Assembly (NCBI GenBank): GCA_038326995.1
Contig: JBBQKP010000029.1
Coordinates: 1-23,623 of the forward strand
Length of the DNA: 23,623 nt
Source of the DNA: JBBQKP01 sp038326995
GTDB lineage: Bacteria > Planctomycetota > Phycisphaerae > Tepidisphaerales > Tepidisphaeraceae
Direction of reading: 5' to 3'
Positions 15,460 through 21,732 of this stretch are shown here, one piece after another. Position numbers and translations under genes: made by a program. The number at the start of each line of letters is the position of its first letter. The first letter of the stretch is position 1. Under the pieces are notes generated by a model. It was not told the origin of the DNA. It did not search any database and saw only the letters and a list, made by a program, of their open reading frames with translations.

Positions 15460-15865
15460 GCGTCTCGTTTGTGTCGGTACGGTTATCTGTTGGACATTCG
15501 GTTTCTTGCGAGGCCTCTTCGAGAAGGGCCGCCGCATGGAATGTCCTGCATGTCTTATTTCGGCACATTCTTTCGTGTGATTGATCTCGATGGGGAAAAA
15601 AGTGCGGTTCAGCATTTTGCTCGCACACGAACAGGTGACGACGACGGCCCGTCGCGTCGCGTCTAAGGAAACTTCCTCACACCTTTTGATTACCACTTTT
15701 GACCACAACTTTTCCCGATTTGCGCGCGTGCTCCGTCAGGGCCTCGGGCCCGCATTTCAACACTGTCACGAAGTGGATTATGAACCCCACGAACCGTCGG
15801 CATCGCAGCTTCAAATGCATTCTTTCGCTCGGGACCCGTGCCGCGGTAACCTCGATAGCGTCTTT
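15460..15865. other. Divergent intergenic region between cheA and the asparaginase-like gene
   Basis: These 406 bp must hold the promoter of the chemosensory cluster (minus) and of the asparaginase-family gene (plus). I find no convincing sigma-70, sigma-54 or sigma-28 promoter. The most regular structure is a run of three CAAAAG-type motifs spaced 13 bp on the minus strand (15681-15714), listed separately. Frames open across the region on both strands look like run-through of the flanking genes. Confidence 0.5.
15681..15714 (-). promoter_or_regulatory. Possible operator: 13-bp-spaced AAAAGT repeats upstream of cheA
   Basis: On the minus strand three AAAAG(T/G) elements follow each other at 13-bp intervals, about 220-255 bp upstream of the cheA ATG. 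The 20-mer ACTTTTGACCACAACTTTTC (15695-15714, plus strand) recurs with 18 of 20 matches at 21397-21416 upstream of aroB. Function unknown. Confidence 0.3.
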
Positions 15866-16783
15866 ATGCAGCAACCTCAGGCCCATAGCATTATCGTCTC
15901 CACCTGGTCGTTCGGGCAGTTCGCAAATCGCGCGGCTTGGCCGGTGTTGGAAAAATCGGGAGACGCACTCGACGCCGCCGTGATTGGTGCGATGCACGCC
16001 GAGGACGATCTGACGAATCACACCGTCGGCACGGGCGGCTATCCCGACGCGTCGGGCCGCGTGACGTGCGACGCCGCGGTCATGCGCTCGCCCGATGCGC
16101 ACGGCGCCGTCGCGTGCATCAGCGATGTTCGCCACCCGATTCTTGTCGCGCGGCAAGTCATGGAGCATTCGCCCCACCGCTTGCTCGTCGGCGCTGGCGC
16201 GCTCGCCTTCGCACGCGCGCAAGGCCATGCCCTTCATGACCTGCTGACGGGTGAAGCGCGACAAGCGTATCAACAGTGGAAGGCAACGAGTGAGCCGATT
16301 CGTCTGGCGAATCTTGAGGACCAGATCGGCGTGCGGCGCAATCAAATTGGCGAGGCGAATCACGACACGATTGGGCTGATCGCGATCGACGCCGCGGGCA
16401 ACCTCGCCGCCGCCGTGACGACCAGCGGGCTCGCGTTCAAAATGCCAGGCCGCGTGGGCGATTCGCCGATTGCCGGCTGCGGCTTGTACTGCGTGCCCGG
16501 CGTGGGCGCGGCCGTGTGCACGGGTCGAGGTGAACTCGTGCAGGGCACGTGCGCGAGCTTCCTCGCCGTCGAACTCTTGCGGCAAGGCATGACCGCTTCC
16601 GATGCCGCTTTGACCGTCATTCGCCGCATCCGAGATTCTCACACGCTCGGGCCGGACGATCAGGTCGGCATCATCGTTATGGATGCCAGCGGTCGATCTC
16701 ACGCGGCGAGTTTGATGAGCGGATTTCGTTACGCCATCAAGACGCATGATCGTGATGAACTCATCGACGCGGAAGTGGGATGA
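15866..16783 (+). CDS. N4-glucosaminyl-asparaginase / isoaspartyl peptidase family Ntn hydrolase
   Basis: This 305-residue protein belongs to the plant-type asparaginase / aspartylglucosaminidase (T2) family. These enzymes cleave themselves before a threonine, which becomes the N-terminal nucleophile, and then hydrolyse asparagine amide or N-glycosyl-asparagine or isoaspartyl bonds. The sequence shows STWSFGQFAN at the start (12-21), GDALDAAVIG (32-41), GTGGYPDASG (55-64) and the cleavage/nucleophile site NHDTIG (T168 at 165-170). TSGLAFKMPGRVGDSP (186-201), the glycine-rich substrate region, follows. The aspartylglucosaminidase-type start (STW, F-G) favours that branch over the isoaspartyl peptidases. 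I chose ATG 15866; ATG 15815 is possible. No secretion signal is seen. It is divergent from cheA and unrelated to it. Confidence 0.88.
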   Translation: MQQPQAHSIIVSTWSFGQFANRAAWPVLEKSGDALDAAVIGAMHAEDDLTNHTVGTGGYPDASGRVTCDAAVMRSPDAHGAVACISDVRHPILVARQVMEHSPHRLLVGAGALAFARAQGHALHDLLTGEARQAYQQWKATSEPIRLANLEDQIGVRRNQIGEANHDTIGLIAIDAAGNLAAAVTTSGLAFKMPGRVGDSPIAGCGLYCVPGVGAAVCTGRGELVQGTCASFLAVELLRQGMTASDAALTVIRRIRDSHTLGPDDQVGIIVMDASGRSHAASLMSGFRYAIKTHDRDELIDAEVG

Positions 16784-16952
16784 GCGAATTCCTTTTTGCA
16801 AAGAGAACCGTGCACGAACTACGCGGGTTTGGGTAATCGGGTTTCTCCTGTTGTTCATTTGTCCTATTGATTGCTTCATAAAGAATTTGCCAGGAACCCG
16901 CTTACTACGCATGCGGCTCATTTGGACGAATCCATTTCGAGCCCGAGCCAGA

Positions 16953-16976
16953 ATGTCCTACCGGACGAGCCAGACG
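16953..16976 (+). repeat. Third copy of the GTCC-GGAC dispersed repeat
   Basis: The 24 bp here match the right arm of the inverted repeat at 18650-18673 with two differences (core ATGTCCT(A/G)CCGGACG(A/G)GCC, then AGACG). It lies between the asparaginase-like and methyltransferase genes. CGAGCCAGA also occurs twice, at 16944 and 16966. Confidence 0.6.
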
Positions 16977-17008
16977 TCTTACGAAGCGTCTGGCGGGTTT
17001 GTCTTTTT
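16970..17008 (+). terminator. Intrinsic terminator downstream of the asparaginase-like gene
   Basis: CCAGACG (16970-16976) and CGTCTGG (16987-16993) form a 7-bp stem that can extend by three more pairs past a one-base bulge. It is followed by CGGG and a T-rich tract ending in TTTTT at 17004-17008. It lies 187 bp after the asparaginase-like stop and 25 bp before the methyltransferase start, and overlaps the dispersed repeat. Confidence 0.5.
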
Positions 17009-17032
17009 GCCCGACTCTGGTACCCCATTGGC

Positions 17033-17815
17033 ATGTCCGACAGCAATGCCGATCTGGAAATTTGGAACGCGATCGCCGACCACTGGGATAAGCAGGTGGG
17101 CGAGGGAAGCGACTTCCAGAAGCACCTGGTGATTCCCGCCACCGATCGACTGCTCGACGTTCGTCCGGGCCAGCGCGTGCTCGACTGCTGCTGCGGCAAT
17201 GGCAATTACGCGCGGAAGCTGGCGGCGACGGGGGCGGAGGTCGTGGCGTTCGATGGGTCGAGCCGCATGATCGAACTCTCTCGCGAAAAGCCCGGTAGTG
17301 AGCTCATCGAGTATCACGTCGCCGACGCCACCGACGAGGCCGCGATCGTGGAGGTCGCCGCGGGTCGCGTGTTCGACAAGGTCGTCTGCACCATGGCGAT
17401 GATGGACTTGCCGACGATCGAGCCGCTGCTCCGTGCTGTTCGCGCCGTTATTCGACCGCACGCTCCTTTCGTCTTCTCCATCGGGCATCCCAGTTTTCAC
17501 ACAAACGAAGCGCAGATGTTGGCCGTCCAGGACCACGGGCAAGGCGACGCGAATCAGGAGTTCTCGGTCATCGTCAAGCGTTACCTCACCGCCTGGCCGC
17601 ACTGGTCACGAGGCCTGCTCGATCAGCCGCGGGCGCACATGCTTTACCACCGAAGCCTGTCGGACATCCTGCAAGCATGCTTCCTTTGCGGCTTCGTCGT
17701 CGACGGACTCGAAGAACCCGCCTTCGACCCCGACACGCGCCTCCGCAGCCCGTTCAGCTGGGCCCGGCGACCTGAGATACCGCCGGTCATGGTGGTTCGG
17801 CTTCGACTGGCGTAG
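17033..17815 (+). CDS. Class I SAM-dependent methyltransferase
   Basis: This 260-residue protein has the Rossmann-type methyltransferase motifs: motif I VLDCCCGNGNYAR (49-61), motif II-like VVAFDGSSRMIELSR with D at the end of strand 2, and ADATDEAAI around strand 3. The motif IV region is FDKVVCTMAMMDLPTIEPLL, then FVFSIGHPSFH. The C-terminal third holds a small substrate domain including WARRPEIPPVMVVRLR. It resembles small-molecule methyltransferases of the UbiE/type-11 group; the substrate is unknown. I chose ATG 17033, because the frame upstream of it runs through a repeat and a terminator hairpin and shows no protein-like sequence. No clear ribosome site. The lipoprotein gene follows after 165 bp with its own signals. 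Confidence 0.87.
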   Translation: MSDSNADLEIWNAIADHWDKQVGEGSDFQKHLVIPATDRLLDVRPGQRVLDCCCGNGNYARKLAATGAEVVAFDGSSRMIELSREKPGSELIEYHVADATDEAAIVEVAAGRVFDKVVCTMAMMDLPTIEPLLRAVRAVIRPHAPFVFSIGHPSFHTNEAQMLAVQDHGQGDANQEFSVIVKRYLTAWPHWSRGLLDQPRAHMLYHRSLSDILQACFLCGFVVDGLEEPAFDPDTRLRSPFSWARRPEIPPVMVVRLRLA

Positions 17816-17903
17816 GCCGATTGCTTGTCCAAGTCCGTCGACCCACCCGACCCGCATTTCGCGGCCCACACCCATGAGGAAAACCACGATGTTAATATCT
17901 TGT

Positions 17904-17931
17904 TTGAGTGCGTGCGTTTTTCTTTTATTAC
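17904..17931 (+). promoter_or_regulatory. Possible sigma-70 promoter for the lipoprotein gene
   Basis: TTGAGT (17904-17909) and TATTAC (17926-17931) are separated by 16 bp in a locally AT-rich stretch, about 50 bp upstream of the lipoprotein ATG. Each hexamer matches four of six consensus bases, so this is a weak prediction. Confidence 0.3.
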
Positions 17932-17980
17932 AGTACAACTCCGTTGGATTAGTCCATTTTACCCCGAAAGGAGCCTGTTC

Positions 17981-18310
17981 ATGAAGAATATTCTTCTCAC
18001 CGCAATCGTCGCTCTCGCGAGCGTTTCCCTCACCACCAGCCTCATTGGCTGCGGCGCAGCCACCGGCAGCACCGTGGTCAAGTATAACAAGGGCGGCGCG
18101 CCCATCGCCACCGAAGCACCCAGGGATGGCAGCTACCAGCTGTACTACTTCTTCGGCGGTAACCCCGTCGTCACCGTTCCTTTGAAGAAGGGCGAAAAGC
18201 TTGGCTTCGAAGCATCGGGCGACAAGGTCATGGCAGTGGCGGGCGACAAGTCCTACCCGGTCGAAGTCACCGCCACCAGCCGCACTGCATACTGGAAGCA
18301 CGCGAAGTAA
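17981..18310 (+). CDS. Small putative lipoprotein
   Basis: I do not recognise the family of this 109-residue protein. It begins with a lipoprotein signal peptide: MKN, a hydrophobic stretch to about residue 22, then the lipobox SLIGCG with the lipidated cysteine near residue 25. The mature part is about 85 residues, beta-rich, Gly/Lys-rich, with YQLYYFFGGNPVVTVPLKKGEKLGF and an alternating pattern to the end, perhaps a small beta-sandwich or beta-barrel. It would be anchored in the membrane facing outward. The start is strongly supported by AAGGAG eight bases before the ATG, the best ribosome site in the window, which along with the strong terminator suggests a well-expressed, self-contained gene. 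Several aromatic residues cluster at 47-53. Confidence 0.85.
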   Translation: MKNILLTAIVALASVSLTTSLIGCGAATGSTVVKYNKGGAPIATEAPRDGSYQLYYFFGGNPVVTVPLKKGEKLGFEASGDKVMAVAGDKSYPVEVTATSRTAYWKHAK

Positions 18311-18346
18311 TTCGCCCCCTTCCATCCGGCTGTAAACCCATCAACA

Positions 18347-18389
18347 CAGCACCCCGCGCGTCCCTCCGACACGCGGGGTGCTGCTTTTT
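18347..18389 (+). terminator. Strong intrinsic terminator of the lipoprotein gene
   Basis: A perfect 12-bp GC-rich stem, CAGCACCCCGCG (18347-18358) with CGCGGGGTGCTG (18372-18383), has a 13-nt loop and is followed by CTTTTT. It lies 36 bp after the lipoprotein stop codon. Confidence 0.92.
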
Positions 18390-18450
18390 AGGTGCTACTT
18401 TTTGTGTGCTGCTTTTTAGGTGCTGCTTTTCCGCGCTGCTTCTTTGCATG
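18379..18450. repeat. 14-bp tandem repeat grown from the terminator tail
   Basis: Units of TGCTGCTTTTTAGG start at 18379, 18393, 18407 and 18421 (the last extended to 16 bp), with a weaker one at 18437. The first unit consists of the end of the terminator's 3' arm plus its T-run, so the array copies the terminator tail four further times. Confidence 0.75.
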
Positions 18451-18571
18451 TTGCTTCTCCTTATACACTTCTTACTTCGTGACACTTCAGCCCGTTGCTG
18501 AATCACTCAAAATCGTTGATGTCCCTTGAGAGTCATCGAACACACCTCACGACTCGTAGACGCGGCGTCCT

Positions 18572-18680
18572 GGATGCGTTTCCGGCCCGTCCGGCAGGAC
18601 ATCTTCTTCTGAATCTCCTTGAATAGCCTTCTACTCGTGAAGCTACGCAATGTCCTGCCGGACGGGCCAGACGCGCATCC
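18572..18680. repeat. Inverted repeat pair with 19-bp perfect arms (REP-like)
   Basis: GGCCCGTCCGGCAGGACAT (18584-18602) is repeated as its exact reverse complement at 18650-18668, across a 47-bp spacer. Including the outer flanks the arms extend to about 31 bp with a few mismatches. Each arm contains its own GTCC/GGAC mini-hairpin. There is no T-run. The pair lies between the convergent lipoprotein and dprA genes. The rest of the 18311-18778 gap holds the terminator and the 14-bp array; I see no gene in it. Confidence 0.75.
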
Positions 18681-18771
18681 GCTTTCTAGACTCTTCACTG
18701 CAATTCTCAGAAACCGCTTACTAACGTGCGCGGCTGTTTTAATTGTGTCTGCATTCGGTTGAAGTGTTTCC

Positions 18772-18785
18772 TTACTTCTTACTTC
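18772..18785. repeat. 7-bp tandem duplication containing the dprA stop codon
   Basis: On the minus strand the unit GAAGTAA occurs twice in tandem (18785 down to 18772), and the TAA of the first copy is the dprA stop codon. A third, partial copy follows. Small, but it repeats the stop-codon pattern seen at other genes here. Confidence 0.55.
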
Positions 18786-19978
18786 TTCCTCACGTAACTA
18801 TTCCCCGCCACACGCTTCACCAATCCCACCATCGACAGCATCGTCAACTCTCGCATCACCACCTGCACCTCAAGACCCGTTCGCGACACCACATCGTCCG
18901 GCGAGGTCGATTCCAGCATGATCGCTTCGTACACAGTCCTGCGATCACCCGTCAGACTGGCCGCGGGGTCGGGCTCGGGAACTTTGGATTTCGGATGAAT
19001 CACCACGACGTTGTTCGGATACGGAACCGCGCCATAAATCTCCAGCGGCGCGTCAATCGCGTGGTTTAGATCGGGCAGAGGCGTCAGCGCCTCCAGAATA
19101 TCCGCCGCACATGTGACCAGCGTCGCACCCTCGCGGATCAGCTTGTGCGGCCCTGCACTGGTCGGGTTGTCGACGCGCCCGGGCACGGCAAAGACTTGCC
19201 GATTGTGGTCCTCGACGCACTGGCGAGCGGTGATCAGCGCGCCCGACCGCACGTCCGCCTCGATCACCACGACGCCGCGCGAAAGGCCCGAGATGATTCG
19301 ATTGCGTCGCGGAAAATTTTCTGCACTGGGCGGCGTGCCGGGCGGAAACTCGCTCACCACCGCGCCGCGATCATCATCGACAATCCGCGCGAATAAGTCC
19401 GCATTCTCAGGCGGATACGCAATATCCACGCCGCACCCCAGCACCGCCACCGTGCGCCCGTTGCTCGTCTTGATCGCCCCTTTGTGCGCGCTCGTATCCA
19501 CGCCTCGTGCGCCGCCGCTCATCACCGTCACCCCGCTCTCGGCGAGCTGATGCCCGAATCTCTCCGCCTGCTCGAGCCCGTACATCGAACACTTTCGCGA
19601 GCCGACAATCCCGATCGCGTGCAAGTCTCGCGGCTCAAATCGCCCGCGAACGAAAATTACCACGGGCGAATCCGACGCAATCCGCAAGAGCGACGGATAC
19701 TGCGGATTGCCGAACGCCACCACATTCACGCCCAATTTCTGACACCTTTCATACACGCGGTCGGCGTCGTCTTTCGCACTGCGAATCGCACGCACAAGCG
19801 TGTGTGCCCGCGCCGTCCCGATCCCTTCAACTTCGGCTAAATTTTCCGGCTCGGCCTCGAGCGCGACGTACACCGAATCGCTCGCCGCCATCACGATGCG
19901 CCTCGCGAGAATCGGGCCGATGCCTTTGGCGAGCGAGAGCTGGAGATACGCGAGGTCGAGCATTTTTGAAGACGCCAT
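18779..19978 (-). CDS. dprA: DNA processing protein DprA
   Basis: DprA binds incoming single-stranded DNA during natural transformation and loads RecA; it is also widespread in bacteria not known to be competent. From ATG 19978 it is 399 residues. There is an N-terminal helix-hairpin-helix-type region (LSLAKGIGPILARRIV, and VEGIGTARAHTLV), the Rossmann-like core with VGSRKCSMYG, SGGARGVDTSAHKGA and VAVLGCGVDIAYPPEN, then FPRRNRIISGLSRGVVVIEAD with SGALITAR. A C-terminal winged-helix (DprA_WH-like) domain closes it. All core motifs are intact and the length is typical. A GTG/ATG pair at 20014/20011 could extend it by 11-12 residues. It lies 42 bp after aroB on the same strand, probably in one transcript. 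Confidence 0.93.
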   Translation of the reverse strand: MASSKMLDLAYLQLSLAKGIGPILARRIVMAASDSVYVALEAEPENLAEVEGIGTARAHTLVRAIRSAKDDADRVYERCQKLGVNVVAFGNPQYPSLLRIASDSPVVIFVRGRFEPRDLHAIGIVGSRKCSMYGLEQAERFGHQLAESGVTVMSGGARGVDTSAHKGAIKTSNGRTVAVLGCGVDIAYPPENADLFARIVDDDRGAVVSEFPPGTPPSAENFPRRNRIISGLSRGVVVIEADVRSGALITARQCVEDHNRQVFAVPGRVDNPTSAGPHKLIREGATLVTCAADILEALTPLPDLNHAIDAPLEIYGAVPYPNNVVVIHPKSKVPEPDPAASLTGDRRTVYEAIMLESTSPDDVVSRTGLEVQVVMRELTMLSMVGLVKRVAGNSYVRKK

Positions 19979-20020
19979 GAAATTGAATTTCGAACTGACC
20001 GCCTGTCGCATCACGTTCGC

Positions 20021-21127
20021 TTATCGAATGGATTCGATCGCACTTCGCACGAGCGAATCACTCACATCGTCACGCACGACGGCCTTGCCGATGCCGTCGA
20101 GCAACACCAGCCGAATCTTGCCCTGTCGAACCTTTTTATCGTTCCGCATCACTTCCATCACGCGATCGACATCAAACGCCATCCCCGACGTCGGCAGCAT
20201 GCACGCACGCAGCGTTCGCGACATCTGCGACGCCTCATCCGAAGAAATCAGCCCCAGTTCGCGAGACACATGCGCGCTACTGATGATGCCCAGCGACACG
20301 CATTCGCCGTGAAGCATGGCATAGTTGCTGACGGTTTCGTACGCGTGCCCGAACGTGTGACCCAGATTCAGATGCGCCCGCACGCCTTCTTCGGTCGGGT
20401 CTTCCTCGACGACTTTCGCTTTGATCCGCACGTTGTGCGCGATGAACTCTTCCAGGACATCAGCGCTCTGCACCTGCACCGCGCTTAGGATCGGCAGCAG
20501 CTTGCTGAAATGCTCGGCGTCGCGAATCAAGTCGTGCTTCACACACTCTGCAAGCCCGGCCGAGATTTCCCGCGCGGGCAATGTGCGAAGCGTCCGCACG
20601 TCGATCAGAACCATGCCAGGCTGATGGAAACTGCCGATGAGATTTTTTCCCGTCGAGTGGTTCACGCCCGTCTTCCCGCCCACCGACGAATCGACCATCG
20701 CCAGCAGAGTCGTCGGCACCGACACCAGTCGCACGCCGCGTAGCATTGTCGCCGCCACGAAACCCGCGACGTCCGTCACAATGCCCCCGCCAATCGCCAC
20801 CACCACCGTCGATCGCTCGGGCCTGTGCGGAAAAATCTGATCGAACAGCGACCCGACACTCGCCAGACTTTTATTCGCTTCGCCCGGCTCAAGCGTCGCC
20901 ACCACAACCCTGAACCCCGCCGCCTTCAGCGACTCTATCGCGGGCGAAGCGACGTGCGCCACGAGCTGCGGATTCGTAATCACCACCACCAGCGGCGAGT
21001 CGCTCATCGCACGCACGTGCCCGCCCAGCGATTCCATGCGCGTGATTTGCACGTCATAGTCATGCCCGTCTGCGTGAACGGGAATCGTAATCTTGTCGGG
21101 CGCGATGTTCGTGATATTTGTCGACAC
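20021..21127 (-). CDS. aroB: 3-dehydroquinate synthase AroB
   Basis: AroB makes 3-dehydroquinate from DAHP, the second step of the shikimate pathway, using NAD and a divalent metal. From the GTG at 21127 it is 368 residues, typical for the family. The signatures are present: AIGGGIVTDVAGFVAATMLRG (in two parts, about 111-131), PTTLLAMVDSSVGGKTGVN (138-156), and metal ligands E194 in GLAECVKH, H257 in NLGHTFGH and H273 in MLHGECV. KKVRQGKIRLVLL lies near the end. The GTG is preceded by AGGA at a spacing of eight, and starts just before the first conserved strand. A second candidate, ATG 21250, also has a GGAG site and would add 41 residues unlike the family. dprA follows 42 bp downstream. Confidence 0.95.
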   Translation of the reverse strand: MSTNITNIAPDKITIPVHADGHDYDVQITRMESLGGHVRAMSDSPLVVVITNPQLVAHVASPAIESLKAAGFRVVVATLEPGEANKSLASVGSLFDQIFPHRPERSTVVVAIGGGIVTDVAGFVAATMLRGVRLVSVPTTLLAMVDSSVGGKTGVNHSTGKNLIGSFHQPGMVLIDVRTLRTLPAREISAGLAECVKHDLIRDAEHFSKLLPILSAVQVQSADVLEEFIAHNVRIKAKVVEEDPTEEGVRAHLNLGHTFGHAYETVSNYAMLHGECVSLGIISSAHVSRELGLISSDEASQMSRTLRACMLPTSGMAFDVDRVMEVMRNDKKVRQGKIRLVLLDGIGKAVVRDDVSDSLVRSAIESIR

Positions 21128-21182
21128 GGATATTTCCTGGTTCTGATTTTTACTGCTTGCGGCGCGATCTTCGCGAATCGAG

Positions 21183-21204
21183 ACCGGTCGGCAACCGGTC
21201 GGCA
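21183..21204. repeat. 11-bp direct repeat upstream of aroB
   Basis: ACCGGTCGGCA occurs twice in immediate tandem (21183-21193 and 21194-21204). Across the junction CCGGT and ACCGG also form a small inverted repeat. It sits about 55-78 bp before the aroB GTG, where an operator or promoter could be, or within the coding region if ATG 21250 is the true start. Confidence 0.55.
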
Positions 21205-21396
21205 ACTCATCGAGTGTAGCAACGCCAGTTTTCACCACCCGATTGCGCATATTTACTCCGGTTTTTACTCCCTGACCCGCGTTTCGCACCCATTTACCAC
21301 CCTTTTGACGACGTTCTATTTTTCACTCACCGGCCCATCTTCTGATCCCAACTCACGTTACGCCGACACCACTCGCAATGTCGACGCGCAATGTGC

Positions 21397-21416
21397 ACTT
21401 TTGAGTACAACTTTTC
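21397..21416 (-). promoter_or_regulatory. Possible operator shared with the cheA upstream region
   Basis: ACTTTTGAGTACAACTTTTC (plus strand) matches 15695-15714 at 18 of 20 positions. It lies about 270-290 bp upstream of the aroB GTG, in the same orientation relative to aroB as the other copy has to cheA. Function unknown. Confidence 0.25.
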
Positions 21417-21605
21417 GTTCCAGATTTAGCGGTCCGCCAGATGTTCCATTCGCGCCTTGGCGCTTCACCACGGGCGCGCAAACTCGAGGCGCCTGCGACG
21501 AATCTCACCCAGTCTCACACGAGTCCGAAGCGTAAGCGGCGGTTCAAGTACCCGTCACTTTGAAGCGGTGGTTCGACCCATTAAAAAAGCTTTGATTTCC
21601 TAAGC

Positions 21606-21675
21606 GTAGCCGCCAGCTTGCTGGGGCTTTGATAAATTCGCCTTGCACTCCAAGCGCCAGCAAGCTGGCGGCTAC
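21606..21675. repeat. Inverted repeat pair, GTAGCCGCCAGCTTGCTGG (REP-like)
   Basis: GTAGCCGCCAGCTTGCTGG (21606-21624) is followed 32 bp later by its exact reverse complement (21657-21675). Each 19-bp arm also contains the small hairpin CCAGC-TT-GCTGG. It lies 58 bp upstream of the U32 gene. Repeats of this general look are, from memory, common in planctomycete intergenic regions. Confidence 0.75.
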
Positions 21676-21732
21676 ACGGGGAACACTCCTCCCCACGATA
21701 GAACGAATCTCGACTTCGCGTACACTCTCGCG

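Larger units (their letters stand above)
21128..21732. other. Divergent intergenic region between aroB and the U32 gene
   Basis: These 605 bp hold, from left to right: an 11-bp tandem repeat (21183), a duplicated GGAGTAAA on the minus strand (21251-21270 area), a CCTTTTGACGACG stretch near 21303, a 20-mer shared with the cheA upstream region (21397-21416), a loose repeat AAGCGG(C/T)GGTTC at 21534 and 21563, and the inverted repeat pair at 21606-21675. I see no gene in it and no confident promoter. Confidence 0.5.

Noticed and set aside
15536..15560. A fourth copy of the GTCC-GGAC repeat near GGAATGTCCTGC
   Set aside because: Only about 11 bases match and the conserved GGACGGGCC half is absent.
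15460..15708. An 83-codon upstream extension of cheA
   Set aside because: The extension has no domain-like character and the ATG at 15459 begins a plausible helical start; the extension covers the region where the promoter should lie.
15677..16921. A 414-codon open frame on the minus strand opposite the asparaginase-family gene
   Set aside because: It is longer than the plus-strand gene but Arg/His/Ala-rich with no recognisable motif, while the plus frame has the full Ntn-hydrolase signature. It is an antisense shadow of a GC-rich gene.
16871..17032. A 54-codon upstream extension of the methyltransferase
   Set aside because: It would be translated through a dispersed repeat and a terminator hairpin, and the family-like sequence begins after ATG 17033.
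20023..20038. Perfect 7-bp palindrome ATCGAAT-GG-ATTCGAT at the aroB stop codon, considered as a terminator
   Set aside because: There is no T-run and dprA begins just downstream on the same strand. It is AT-balanced, short and mostly within coding sequence, so chance is likely.
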